Assembly (NCBI GenBank): GCA_002786025.1 | Contig: NHNW01000015.1 | Span: 248,001-312,000, forward strand | Origin: Zasmidium citrigriseum | Taxonomy: Eukaryota > Ascomycota > Dothideomycetes > Mycosphaerellales > Mycosphaerellaceae | Length of the DNA stretch: 64,000 nucleotides | Reading direction: 5' to 3' | Part shown: positions 49,500 through 61,434 of the stretch, piece by piece | Numbering within the stretch: the stretch's first letter is position 1 | Layout of the letters: the number at the start of each line of letters is the position of its first letter | The notes under the pieces: model-generated | What the model saw: only the letters and a program-made list of their open reading frames with translations | The model's database searches: none | What the model was told of the DNA's origin: nothing | Made by a program: the position numbers and the translations under genes

Positions 49500-51958
49500 A
49501 TGACGATGGCTCCAGACCCCTCTGACTCTCGAGATATCGAGGCTGACGGTGATGTCGCCTTGACGCCCACCATGGACCGTCTCCAACTCGACACCACAGG
49601 ACTTACTCCGGCCCGGCCGTGGACAGATGCTGAAACCTCTAGCCAGGCCTCACGTTCTCCCGAGTCCACGCGACGAAAGAGGCTCTCATTCTTTGGACGT
49701 TCAAATTCAGATGCCTCCAGCGTTCGTCCTACAACGCTGCACGAAAGTATGCCCTCGGTTCAAAGCAGTCTGGGCGTTGACCCATTGAACCCTCCACCAC
49801 ACCTGCGACGACCCAACACTGCGCAGAGTGAATCAAAACGACGAACAACCGATCCATTAGAAAGCATCCGTAACTCTCTCTTTGGGGGTCGCAAGCATTC
49901 AGCGACTAACAGCCAAGTCAACCCACCTCGACCCAGCTCTCGACAATCGACCAAATCCGCCAAAAAGTCTCGCAAAAGCCAGTCAGTTGACCATTCGCTC
50001 ATTCCATTTTCCAATCAAGGCGGAGCTTCCAAGACGCCCGCCAAAGAAGGTCAGTTCAATTCTGCTAAAGAATGTACGTGGCGTGGGTCATTGGATCAGA
50101 GAATACAGCTGACGTATCGTTAGACTATCGCCATCACAAGAAGTCGAGCATATCACCTCCCTTCAACTTCCAACACATTACCCATACTGCAAGGAAACAC
50201 CTGCCAAGACTCGAAACGGTCGACGAAAAAGATCTTAGTGCCAGGTTCTGGGCGGTGAACGCGTATCAGAAGCCAAAACAACACCTGACTGGGATCAAGG
50301 CTGAAGACTTGGAGAAACGCCGGGATCGGAGTCTCTCACCTGGTGGCCGACCGACGTCTTCACGACGAACCACACAAGCATCTGCCCCAGTATCTTCCGC
50401 GGCGTCCCATACGGTCACACGCAGTGTGGATGAGACTATTTTCGATGAAACACAAGAGACGAAGTTCAACCCGGACGACGCTTATCGATCCCTGGAAGAT
50501 GTCCACAACACCGAGCGACCAGAGCCGCCAAGGAGGCCATCGCCAAAGCACTATTCCTCGATGAGCGCTCTGAGCTCACCCTCGACCGAGTCGCAGTATC
50601 GCCACGTGAGAGCGCAGGGGTCTTTCGACGAATCCAAACTCTCTCGCAGCCCTCCACGTCCGGGACCGCAAAGGGCCCGCACAAGTTTGCCTATCCAATC
50701 GATCGACAACCGAAGAATGTTGGGTCAAAGCTTCCACGAGAAGCAACCGCTACCTGCCATCCCACAGGAAGAACCGGCTTCGAGAAAAGACTCCAAAATC
50801 TCGACTGGAAGCGGCTCAAGCGCGGGATATAGCCTATTCCCTGCTCCTCCCGGGCAGAAAATCGAATATCCTTCATCCGCCAAGTCCAAGCGCCCATCAA
50901 TGTCAGCTGCCACGGTTGCGACCGTTGCCACAATTAGTTCATCGCAAGCCGACGCACTGGACGAAAGCACATGGGAGGATGACATTGACTTCGCGTATGA
51001 GCAAGAGGCTGAGGCCATGTGTGACTTTGACTGGGAAAACACCTCTTGTTCCGTATTGCCGGAAGAGAATGAGCCGGATAGTACTGTACCTTCTGGCCAT
51101 CCTTCCCCTGTGGAGAGCAGCGGCTCATCAAGTCCCAGTGGTGGTGTTCGACTGTCGACTTCTACTTATCAGCCGTCTGCCTTCACCTCCAATTCCTCGA
51201 TCAACCAAAGGGCCCGATCGAGCAGTGCGGCGACTTCGATCTTCTCGTCGACCGAGAATGTCAACCAACAGCACAAGAGAGGCTCTTCCGTCGGCCACAA
51301 AGGCTTCCAGGCAGCCAGGAAGACTTCGACAGATGTATTGTCAAAGAGCTCGCCCTCGCTGCCCCTGGAGCATGTCCCTGAGGTTTGCACGGCGACACCG
51401 CCACCAACATTCAGCTTGACCGAGGCCGACATGGAGACAGCAAAGAAGTCCCCGAACAGCACCTCCTACTTCCCTCTGGTGGACCCTGTGGTACCGGGAT
51501 ATTTGAGCGATCCAGAGTCCACGCGCACTGACGGCTCGAGGCATCGCAAATCAAGCTCTTACAGCTCGTATCAGAGCAGCGAGCGATCCCTGCTCTTAGG
51601 CAGTGATACAACAAGGTGGTCTTCAGCTTCCACCAGCTCGATGCCCGATCTGTTGCACAGCAAACGCAAAAGCCGATCGAGCGTCGCAAGGCACAGGATC
51701 TCAAAACCGCTGGAGTCGGTACCACACAGTCCTAGCCTCGACGCTGAAGCACAGGACGAGGACAACCTCACCGTCCCCTCGCGAAACTCGCTTTGGGACA
51801 AGGAGCAGCAGGATCCACTCTTGATGCGACGTCCAGACACATCTGGCGATCGTACTCTGCTGTACTCGGCCGGCCGCACTGTGCAGCGCGGTCGCTCGAG
51901 CACTCCCTCTCGCATGACGCACCGTCCGTCAGACAGCGATGAGGCGGGTTGGATATGA
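49500..51958 (+). CDS. CRIB-domain (putative Cdc42/Rac effector) protein
   Basis: Exons 49500-50049 and 50124-51958 (74-bp intron, GTCAGT...CGTTAG) give 794 residues. The join creates EDYRHHKKSSISPPFNFQHITHTARK; ISPPFNFQHITHT is a CRIB-type p21-binding motif (I-S-x-P-x-x-F-x-H-x-x-H), which in other proteins binds GTP-loaded Cdc42 or Rac. The rest is Ser/Pro/Arg-rich and mostly disordered, with an acidic section near ~495-515 (STWEDDIDFAYEQEAEAMCDFDWEN). No kinase domain is present, so it is more like a scaffold in the manner of yeast Gic proteins than a PAK. The next gene, alpha-actinin, is on the same strand, so both point to cell polarity and actin organisation. Confidence 0.78.
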
Positions 51959-52527
51959 AGTGACGTAAAAAGTGATGGATTTATGAAAAGAAACATGGTG
52001 TGCAAACGTCTTTCCTTGTGTCTGCGAAGGTGTCTCGTGGTGGATATCTGCTTCGCATCGTTCTTTGGGAGGGGTTGGCAAGATACCCACATTTCTGGCT
52101 GGCCGGAGCGCCACTTTCCTCGTGTCGTTGTATCTGTGTGTCGAACTGGGAGAACTAGGTAGACTGTATCATCATCAGATAGGGGAATGTCAAAAGTTGG
52201 CAGACCTGCAATGACTGAATTACTGCAACGGGCAATCAATGAGTTTGTTCTCCTTTCTCCGCGAACAAAGAAGGGTCTGAGCCACGTGATGCGGGCAGCA
52301 GGGATGATGTTCCGGCGTTGCTAGGCGGGAAGGCACTTGTTGATGATTGGGCAGGAACACAAGCGCCTTCTCCTTGACCTCCTCTATTTGGCCCTCCCAA
52401 TACCAACGCCCATATTCCTCCATTGTCAGATTACCAATCCAGCAAACACCCAGGAGATTCGCCCGCCGACGAACTTTTGGATACTTGCACCTGGCAGAAC
52501 ATATCATGCGCAGCGGGAGGGAGCAAC
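51959..52527. promoter_or_regulatory. Intergenic region upstream of alpha-actinin
   Basis: About 570 bp with no gene seen; the actinin start at 52528 follows short ATG-containing frames on the same strand (from about 52347 and 52506), which could act as upstream ORFs. Confidence 0.35.
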
Positions 52528-54591
52528 ATGGCGGTGCTTGAGCAGTCCTGGTGCGTAGCCTCGAGTCAATTGAGGGGAGCGACGATCAGCTGATGCGATG
52601 TGTATTCTAGGGTCAAAGTGCAAGAGAAGACTTTTGGGAAATGGTATGTCCAAGCAGTTACAAATACGCCTAGAGAATGGTCATTGACGAAGTGGTGATT
52701 TAGGCTCAACAACAAACTCAAAGTACGAAACGTCCACGTCGATGACCTAGTCCGCGACCTCTCCGACGGCATCATCCTCATCCACCTCCTCGAGATCCTC
52801 TCCAACGAGTCCCTCGGCCGCTATGCCGCTCGTCCGAAACTGCGCGTGCAGCGCTTCGAGAATGCCAACATTGCGCTGGACTTTATCAAGTCGAGGAAGA
52901 TCCAGCTGACGAATATTGGTGCCGAGGATGTGGTTGATGGGAATCGCAAGATTATACTCGGTCTGATATGGACGTTGATTCTGCGATTTACCATCAGTGA
53001 TATCAATGATCAGGGTCTGAGTGCGAGGGAGGGACTGCTGCTGTGGTGTCAGAGGAAGACTGCATGCTATGATGAGGTTGAGGTCAGGGACTTCTCTGGG
53101 AGCTGGAATGATGGACTGGCATTCTGCGCGCTGTTGGATATCCACCGGCCGGACTTGATTGATTACGATCAGTTGGACAAGTCGGACCACAAGGGCAACA
53201 TGCAGTTGGCCTTTGATATCGCGAATAAGGAGATTGGTATCCCGGACCTGCTGGACGTTGAGGATGTCTGCGATGTCGCCAAGCCGGATGAGAGGTCGCT
53301 CATGACTTATATCGCCTACTGGTTCCATGCTTTCTCGCAGATGGAGAAGGTTGAGAATGCTGGCAGGAGAGTGGAGAAGTTTGTGTCCAACATGCAGGGT
53401 GCTTGGGAGATGCAGAATAACTATGAGCGGAGGATGCGTGCTCTGCTTCAGTCAATTGCTGGCCAGAAGAACAACTGGGAGAAGGCCGAGTTTGACGGTA
53501 CATACGCTAACGCAAAGGAGCAGAGCAAGCAATTCGTTGGATACAAGCGACGAGAAAAGCGAGATTGGGTGGCGGAGAAGAGTGACCTGGCAGGACTTCT
53601 TGGAAACATCAAGACCAAGCTCAGCACATACAGACTGAGACCGTACCAGCCGCCGGCCGAGCTGAGTTTGGAAGCATTAGACGATGCTTGGAATGGATTG
53701 ATGGAGTCCGAGCGAACGAGAAGCCAGGTCATCAACAACACGATCCGCGACATCAAGAACAACCTACGGCGATCATTCGCCGATAAAGCTAATGACTTTG
53801 CAATGGCGCTTAAGACTATCAGCTTAAGCATATCTGGTCTGGAGGGCGATGTTGAGGACCAGCTCGAACACACAAGCCAAATATCACGGAACCTGCCCCC
53901 GCTTGATCAATACCTCGAAATCATCGATGGTTTGGACAAGCAGTGCCAGGAGGCCAACATCGAGGAGAACGACTACACGACGTACACCTATGATGAGCTA
54001 GCATACGAGCTGTCACTAGTACGATCTTCAGTACAGAAGAAACTGGCCTTCCTCGAGAACCAAATGGTCGCTCGTAACATGACGAACCTCACGCCTATCC
54101 AGCTCGAGGAGTTCGAATCTGTCTTCCGCCACTTCGACCGCGACCTCTCCAACTCCCTCCAAGAACTTGAGTTCTCCGCCGCTCTGGCCTCCCTCGGTCT
54201 CGTGTACGACGAGCAAGAAATGCATGAACGCTTCCTCGAAGTGGCCGGGCGCAACGGCAGTGTGTCGTTCGAACAATTCATCCGCTTCATGGTCGACGTC
54301 ACTGAAGACCAGAATACGGCCGAGCAGGTGTTTGAGAGCTTCAGAGAAGTGGCCGATGGAAAACCCTATGTCACGGAGTTGGATCTTACCCATTCTTTGA
54401 TTCCGGATGAAGTCGTAGAACAGCTCGTGGCGACCATGCCGCAGCACAAGGGTCCTGATTTGCAAGAGGATCGGGATTTGCCCAAGTATGATTATGTGCA
54501 GTTTATGGAGAGGTACATGGGTGGTGAGAAAGGGAACGGTGGAGTAAATGGGCATTCTAGGCCTGGGTCTTCGAGGCCTGGTTCGTCTTGA
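52528..54591 (+). CDS. Alpha-actinin-like actin crosslinker
   Basis: Actin-bundling protein of the contractile ring and cortical actin (fission yeast Ain1 type). Exons are 52528-52550, 52611-52643 and 52704-54591 (introns 60 and 60 bp), giving 647 residues. The first two coding exons are tiny (23 and 33 bp); the joins restore EQSWVKVQEKTFGKWLNNKL, the usual beginning. Two calponin-homology domains follow (~9-115, with VDDLVRDLSDGIILIHLLEIL; ~125-230, with LLLWCQRKTACYDEVEVRDF and DIHRPDLIDYD), then a short rod of about two spectrin-like repeats (~240-470), then a C-terminal EF-hand region (FRHFDRDLSNSLQELEFSAAL) whose loops deviate from good calcium binders. A Gly/Arg/Ser tail ends it. The rod is short, as in fungi. 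Confidence 0.92.
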
Positions 54592-54912
54592 GTTGTATAG
54601 GTGGAACAGGTGAGGATTTGTGAATCCATTGATTGGAGACACGATGTTGTTGACGGGCGTTGTTGATGGTGCATTGACATGGTGTGGGTTTCTTGAGATA
54701 TCCAGCGGGTTGTGTGCTTTTGTCTTTTGCTTGTGAGTATTTTAGGGGAGTAGAGTGGAGGTTTGTGTTTGAGCAGCAGCATGATGGAATGATGAGTATA
54801 GTGCTTAATGCTAATTGTTCATCATTGTTCATGTCTTGATTCTGTCTTCTATACATAATGTCGTTGCTGTACTGCTTTCTTCAACACCATCCACAGCCCT
54901 TGCCATGTATTA
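54592..54912. other. Intergenic region between convergent genes
   Basis: About 320 bp between the stop codons of alpha-actinin and the protoglobin-domain gene; nothing else seen. Confidence 0.35.
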
Positions 54913-55924
54913 TCACTGCTTCCCAAATAAATCCACCCCCAAATCCAATTTCTCCCTCCCCATAACCTTCCCATCAATCAAATGCAACTTCGGCGCCCCG
55001 CTCGGTTTGGGACTCTGTCTCGACTCATCCAACATCCCTTTCAACGCCGGTCTCGTCATCTCAGCCCTCTGCTCTCCCATCTCTAGCCCGCTGAATGGAC
55101 ATCTCATCGACATACTCTCCTCGACATCCCGCTCACTTCTTCCGAGACTTGTTTTCCCGCTTCCGTGTGAACGTAGGGATGAGTCGTCGCTGGAGCTGTC
55201 GCCGAGGACCTTTTTGCCGTGGAGGTAGCCCTCTGGCTCTGCTTCTTCGTCCGGTTGTTGGGAGTCTAGGTATTCATCACCATCCCGGACGTGGTATTTC
55301 GCCAACAGGTCGTTTTGAATCCAGATTACCTTGCCGACGGCTTTTACTATGGCTATTTTTCGCGAGAGGGATAGTTTGGGGTGGGAGAGGATTGCTTCGG
55401 TTAGGGCGTCTTGGATGTAGCCTAGACAGGCGCCTAGGAAGATGTAGTCGACATGCAGGGGGTTGCGGCGGCCGAGGCCGATGTGCATCAATCCGACTTT
55501 GTCCAGGTATTCCCAGTACTCCATCTTCGTCGGATCGGAATTGAGTTTCGTGAGATACCAGCGGAGGAAGATTTTGCGGTTTTGGATCGTGGAGCCGTTC
55601 TCTTCGACGAAGCGGTCGGGGTTTTCTTCGTTGCGGCTGTCGCGGTTGGAGAAGACGCGGGCGGTTATGTCGTGGCGGAGGAGTTTTTTGTAGACTAGGT
55701 TTACGATTGCTGGGATTACCATTTTGATGTATTTCTGGCCGTCGATGAGGGCGTCGACATCTTCTGAATGGGCTGTTAGTTGAGGCTTGGAGTTGTGGTG
55801 AGTGGGATGGGGTCGTACCGGCGCCGAATTCGAGGAATTGATGCAAGTAGTGTATGCGTGCTGGGAGGGAAGTATACAGTTCTCTCCGGTCGACATGTTC
55901 CATTCCTCGTGGTAAAGACGCCAT
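54913..55924 (-). CDS. Protoglobin-domain protein
   Basis: Exons 55819-55924 and 54913-55763 (55-bp intron, GTACGA...CATTCAG) give 318 residues; the join restores FLEFGAEDVDALIDGQKYIK. The N-terminal ~200 residues match the globin-sensor/protoglobin pattern found in some fungi: MEHVDRRELYTSLPARIHYLHQFL, KYIKMVIPAIVNLVYKKLL, MEYWEYLDKVGLMHIGLGRR, HVDYIFLGACLGYIQDAL. A His in LMHIG and others nearby could be the proximal heme ligand, but heme binding is not proven by sequence. The C-terminal ~110 residues are low-complexity, Ser/Asp/Arg-rich and without a sensor output domain. A gas-sensing or redox role is a family inference. Confidence 0.82.
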
Positions 55925-56684
55925 GATTGCAACAACCCAAGAAAGCTAGACTGCAAACCTCTCGACAAAAATGCTCTCCTCCCTACCTTTATCCTCGCCC
56001 TGCGAGAATTGACGCACGAGCGACTAATCAATTTTCTTACATTTGCATGGCGTGACACTATGGGTCGCTGCTCGCCTAATGGAGAGAGCAGTGGTCGTCT
56101 TGTGGCTTGAAATCCGAGTTCTGGTCGTTTCATACGTAAGAATCCCATCTATTCGGGACGGATGTGCATGAATGACATGCATGTCGATGGCTTTGTGAGG
56201 CACGTGGCGGCCATGCGGGTGATCTTGCTTGGGAGGTTCACTTGGGTGTTTGAGAGGAGAGAAGGGGTGAGGTTGTTCGGGAGGAAGGAGAGTTTCGGGA
56301 CAAGCCGGGTGGGTTTGGGGCAAAGAGACGTCACTTCGTCCTGCTCTTGCGCGAAAGATGTTCGACAACATTACAGTCGACAAACTCTTCCATCGAGTGG
56401 TCCATTTGCACTGACACCTGCGAACCCAATACCTCTGTGTCACGACGATAATGATGCTTTCAAAATCACAGCCCCCGGCGACTTGCCTGAGGCGCATGAA
56501 CGGCGTCGACGATTGGCGGAGGCCATTTGGTGGAGGCTGAGTAATAACTTAATGCGGCCTCTTGCTCGCAAAGTTGAGAAAGAGGCCTGCCCCGGAATTC
56601 TGGCAAGCCTGTATTTATCAATTCTGACGCCGTCCATCTCACGCATCCAAATCCGAAGACTACGACGTGGCTTCGCGGGCAGAC
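55925..56684. other. Intergenic region between divergent genes
   Basis: About 760 bp. Plus-strand frames from 56162 overlap the start of the HET gene but show no conserved domain. Probably two promoters. Confidence 0.35.
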
Positions 56685-58535
56685 ATGGGGTCTTCTGAGC
56701 TTGCGAGCCATCCTTACCCTCACATCGACATTGACCCGGAGCGGGAGATACGCATTCTGGAACTTTTGCCTGGAGAATTGGACGATGAGATTTGCTGCAA
56801 GCTCTCGAAGCAGTGTTTTTTTCCTGACCATGAGGTGGAATATCGCCTCGACTCCGAGACCCGCAATTACTACTTGGATTCTGCGGACTTGCCGCCGGAA
56901 TACAGCGACCCAAGTCTCTTCTACGAAGCTTTATCGTACGCGTGGGGCTCAAAGAAAGAAACCCGTCCTATTCAAATCGATGGACGAGACGGCTTCTTGG
57001 TGACCAAGAATTTGCACGCCTGCCTGAAGAGAGTGAGATATAGGGACCAGACTCGGCGGCTGTGGGCCGATCAAATCTGCATCGACCAGGAAAATATCTC
57101 CGAGAGAAATCACCAAGTCAGAAGGATGTGGAAGATCTACCATCAGGCCGCGAAGGTGATTGTGTGGCTAGGCGAGCTACAGGAATCACCACTGTCAGAG
57201 AAGATTCCCGCTCAAGATTCTGCACTTCTGAAGCAAAGTCCCTTTTTTGAGGAGACGACATACCTTGTAGAGCACGAGTCGATGACAGGCGATGACTCCT
57301 GGTGGTACCGCTCGTGGGTTGTGCAAGAGTTTGTATCGGCACGCGAGGTCCCTGTGTGGTATTTTGGACCGTTCAATGTGCAGTGGGGCGCTCTTTCGCA
57401 AGTCTTTGGTTCGAACGTGGACCCGGAGCTCTCTTTGAGGTCCTGGCTCACCCTCTCCCAGGGTGCATCCCTGGGAGCCCAAAGGCTTCAGTTGCGCAAT
57501 CGATTTTACCGGAGACAGTGCAATGTCCTTTCACTCTCCGACCTCTTCCGGGATACCCGATGCTCTGAGCCCAAGGACAAATTGTACAGCTTTCTTGGCC
57601 TGCTATCGAAAGTAGAGCGAGAAGCCATAACAGTGGATTATGAAGAGGAGATCAAGGAGACATTCGCGAATGCCACTTGTGCACTTATCTCCGCCAACAA
57701 ATGCCTTGGGGTTCTGGCTCTTGTCACCCAGAAAACGGAGCAACAACAAGAGGGACAGTTTCCGTCGTGGGTAATTGACTTCACTATGCCTTACTCCAAC
57801 TCTGGGTACATCGAACAAGACATCTTCGGCGCCAAACCATCTCCTTGGCTGGCGAAGTTCCCTGAACCATCTCCTCAAGTGCGACATAGACCAGGACATG
57901 ATGTCCTCGCCATAAAGGGTCTCTTTTTCGACCGCGTGTGTTTCACATTGCCCGAGGTTGATCCCTGGCTGCCTTCTCGTCCGAAGTACTACTCGATCCG
58001 ACGTATACGCCGGTCAAGAGCTCGGAGAAAGGATGGAAAGGTTAGCATTAATCATAATGCTTTCGAGTTTCTCTTTTCGAAAAACACGCGGGGCCACGAC
58101 AACTATAGAGGCAGTAATCTGGATTCTCATTGTCGTATAGAAGCGCTGGCGTCCTTTTATCGTGGTCTCTCGGGGTTTGAGATCCTGAGGCGGTACCAAA
58201 AGACTTTGTCAACTATGCAAGGCTCACAACTTGAAGATAAGCAATATTCTTGGTTCAAGTTTGACGATTGGACCAACTACTTTCTCTTCGTCGGGAAACC
58301 CAGGTGTCCATTGATTACTGAATGCGGATTTGTAGGCCTTGGTCCTGAGACAGTCGAGGAAGGCGATGTGATCGTACTTCCGTACGGGAGTCGACAACCA
58401 ATGCTCTTGCACCCAGTTTCGGAAGACACATACACCTTTCAGAGCTTTGTGCTTATGCCTGGAATCATGAACAACGAGCTATATAACAGATTCCCGGATC
58501 TCGAGCTCGAAGAGAGGGAATTCACGCTCATTTAG
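56685..58535 (+). CDS. HET domain protein
   Basis: Single exon of 616 residues from the ATG at 56685 (MGSSELASHPYPHIDIDPER); the frame continues upstream only from a GTG. HET core motifs are YEALSYAWGS (~79), RRLWADQICIDQEN (~123-136) and SWVVQEFVSAREV (~210-222). Next comes LYSFLGLLSKVEREAITVDYEE (~303-324), a segment conserved in many HET proteins. The C-terminal region (~420-616) is unclassified. It has a longer N-terminal lead than the HET gene at 27 kb and no Gly-rich leader, so the three HET proteins are from different subgroups. Convergent with an Hsp70-like gene. Confidence 0.9.
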   Translation: MGSSELASHPYPHIDIDPEREIRILELLPGELDDEICCKLSKQCFFPDHEVEYRLDSETRNYYLDSADLPPEYSDPSLFYEALSYAWGSKKETRPIQIDGRDGFLVTKNLHACLKRVRYRDQTRRLWADQICIDQENISERNHQVRRMWKIYHQAAKVIVWLGELQESPLSEKIPAQDSALLKQSPFFEETTYLVEHESMTGDDSWWYRSWVVQEFVSAREVPVWYFGPFNVQWGALSQVFGSNVDPELSLRSWLTLSQGASLGAQRLQLRNRFYRRQCNVLSLSDLFRDTRCSEPKDKLYSFLGLLSKVEREAITVDYEEEIKETFANATCALISANKCLGVLALVTQKTEQQQEGQFPSWVIDFTMPYSNSGYIEQDIFGAKPSPWLAKFPEPSPQVRHRPGHDVLAIKGLFFDRVCFTLPEVDPWLPSRPKYYSIRRIRRSRARRKDGKVSINHNAFEFLFSKNTRGHDNYRGSNLDSHCRIEALASFYRGLSGFEILRRYQKTLSTMQGSQLEDKQYSWFKFDDWTNYFLFVGKPRCPLITECGFVGLGPETVEEGDVIVLPYGSRQPMLLHPVSEDTYTFQSFVLMPGIMNNELYNRFPDLELEEREFTLI

Positions 58536-58760
58536 CATGTCGTGAGAGACTGCTCTTGCGCAGTGACGGTCTACTCATACCTTTTCGTTGCCGACGATCT
58601 TCAGAAACTTCAACAGAAGAATCGAGGCCACTCTACCACAGGTATTACTCCATGCTGCCATGCCAATACCTTACGCCACGAACGCCCACAACAGCCGAAA
58701 TGAACCAAGACTCACTCAACTCGATTCAAGACACCAAGCCAATCTGTGCATCACCACCCG

Positions 58761-60954
58761 CTACCACCGCTGCTCATTCACAAAATCCATCCTCGGCGCA
58801 TCAGGACTATACGGCGGCACATCACGATCGGCTCTCTCCCAATGGACCTCAATTTGATCGTGATCCTTACTCCTGACCCCATCCTTCCAGATCTCGAACT
58901 TCAATCCAGTACTACACAGCGTCCGGACCTCGAACTCAGCAAGATTGTACACCTTCGAAAGATTCCAGAAGTGCTTGTTCTTGCGCTCCATGTCCCGAGT
59001 GCCGAGTTTGGCTTCTACCGTGCAGACTTCTCTCGCGCCTGAGCCTTTCATGCTCCGGGGTAGCTGGACTGCGGGGAGGGTTGACATGACGATGTGGGCG
59101 TTCCAGGAGCGGGATTCTTTGCCTACGGCGAACTTCATGCGGAATTTTTGCCGAATGGAGTGGTCGGCGTCTACAATGTCGCCCTGCGTCTGTCAGAACA
59201 ACCAGTGCTGGGAGCATGACAGGGATTCTCGATACCTGTTTGATCATCCACCGAATCTGTCTCTCGGCCCACCTCTTCTTGTCGAAATCATCTTCGACTA
59301 TCTCCTCGCCTTGGTGTTTGTACTTGTCGTACAGTTCGCGGCTGAGGATGCCATAGCTTACTGGAGAGCATCTTCTGGAGTAGATTGTGGGGCCACCGCG
59401 GTTGGCTTGGATTCGGGACATTACGAGGCCGTCGACGACTGCGAGTTGTCTTGATGATTGTCAGCAATGAGAGCAATGGGTGAGAAGGCATGTTGGGAAC
59501 CCGTACGGCTCTGCTGCGACCAGGACTCTGAGGTTCTCGTGGCCGGGCAACATTCGAGCTGCTCCTGACTCGTATCGTGCGCGGATCCTGCTCTGGAGGT
59601 ACGGTGAGCTACCAAGGCCTCCGGAGAGGACAATGTACGACTGATTGTGTCAGTATCGATGCCATGCGGCGGCGCAGAGAAATCAAGAACACAAATCAAT
59701 CGGACCGGGAACAGATGAGATAATCGCAACATGATCTCTCGTCGAGTGTTATCGGGACATCTCCAGGGTCTTCACGTACCACTGATTCTCTCGCATACGA
59801 CTCCATCACACGCTGGAGCTGTCGGTCGATCAGGGCGCATATCTTGTCAATCTTATCGTCAAAGAGCTGTTGCACTTCTTCTCTACGGCATCCATTAGCT
59901 GATTCATCGAGGAAGCTTTTCCAACCGGCACTCCTTACCTCGTAACTATGAGCTTCGAATCCTCGATGCCAGCCTGAGGCAGATCAAATCCAGCGGGAAG
60001 GCCAGGCACCGGCATCGTCAATTTGGGCGTATCCAATCCATTGGGATCTCCAAACGAGCACTTGTACGACACGAACTTGTCACTCACCATGCGCAATGCG
60101 ACAGCATCGAGATCGCCAGGAATATGAGAACGAACCCAGTCCAGGCGTTTGCGAACGTTCATTCTCATGTTAAAGTCGATCATGCAAGAACCAATCCATT
60201 CGCCTTCGTTCCACGTCAGGGGAGCCAAGGAAACGTTGTTTTGCGAGGCGCTTTCGACTTTCAGGACCGTCAAGTCAGTCGTGCTCCCTCCGGCGTCCAC
60301 GACAAGCATGACTTCGCCTGACCTCATCGAAAGCTTCGATGCATGAATGGCTGCAGCCTCTGCTTCGCTGAGATAGACTTGCACCCTCTCATTCTCATTA
60401 CGACCAAATCCCGCTTTCCGAATCAGAGATTCGATCGTGGCCAGAATCGCCGGGTTCTTCATCCAAGAGACCGGCGCCGAAAAGACAAAGTCCTTGCGCA
60501 TATTGGCGAAACGTGGCCAGCTCTGAGAGAAGTGCTGATGAATATGCTGGTGCAGGAAACAGAGATAGTCGGTATAATACCGATGGGCTTCTTCCAGAGT
60601 GGGAGCGTCCTCGGAGAAGTGCTGGTACGTCTTGTCCATCCACAACTTGAAGAGACTTTGAACTTCGAATCGTTCGTCTTCTTCGTTGCAGCGGAAGCCC
60701 CATGCTGACGGTCGGTCGGTGTCGTAGTCATAGGCCACTGTGGAATCGACTTTGTCGCGGAGCTGGCTGCACAGCAGTCCTGGCCAACGTTGAATTGGCT
60801 TCGGTGCGGGCCACTCGGGGCCCATTGAGTATGCGACGCCTGGAAAGAGGTCAAAACGGCTTCGTGTCCGTCACCTTGAGTGCGTTATTCTACCTGTGCA
60901 GGTCATGCCAAAATCGATACCAATGACAATGTCGGCTCGCCATTGTCCATCCAT
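58761..60954 (-). CDS. Hsp70-like (actin-fold ATPase) protein without a typical peptide-binding domain
   Basis: Six exons: 60894-60954, 59939-60839, 59780-59882, 59507-59640, 59236-59449 and 58761-59189 (introns 54, 56, 139, 57 and 46 bp), 613 residues. All joins are GT-AG and restore motifs, e.g. GIDFGMTCTGVAYS (phosphate 1), VLVVAAEPQLAVV-type AAEPQLAVVDGLVMSR. Also visible are LVVDAGGSTTDLTVLKV (phosphate 2) and IVLSGGLGSSPYLQSRI (adenosine). These are the ATP-binding motifs of the Hsp70/actin superfamily. Instead of the canonical beta-sandwich substrate domain and lid, the C-terminal ~145 residues are short and divergent (e.g. KHFWNLSKVYNLAEFEVRTL). Such fungal Hsp70-like proteins (HSPA12-related pattern) are of unknown function. 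An upstream ATG at 61065 is possible but less likely. Confidence 0.85.
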
Positions 60955-61434
60955 GATTGCGCTGGCGCTTCGACCCCTATGTACGGGAATTTGGAGCGAA
61001 GATTCGACAACAATGTCAAGTTCTTCGGTCGATGACCGTCTCGAGGAGACCTGCCTGTGGTGCATTCTTGTGTTCCGGGGAATCGCCCAATACCTGAAAA
61101 CCCATGCCGTTCACGCAGAGCCTCATTCACACTGGTTGTGAGTCGAGGCCGCTTGGTACCCATGTATCTTGGGGCCAGGCGGCGTGCGACGTGGCTTGCA
61201 TGCTTCTCCCCCAAGCTGCACGTGCCTCGCTCGATAAGGCTGTATTGGTGGCGTGATGGGCGGCAGGGTCGAGACGCTGGTGCCACTAAAACGCCAGCTT
61301 CTCGTCAGCTTTGGAATTGGACTCTTCGTACGGAGCACACCATTCAGCATTCGTGAACAAGAGTCTGAAATCCACACGATGTTCTCTACCAGCCTCGGGC
61401 AGCATACTGAACAAAATCGCCAGACCAGACTAAG
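60955..61434. other. Intergenic region between divergent genes
   Basis: About 480 bp, presumably two promoters. No repeat or RNA gene noticed. Confidence 0.35.
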
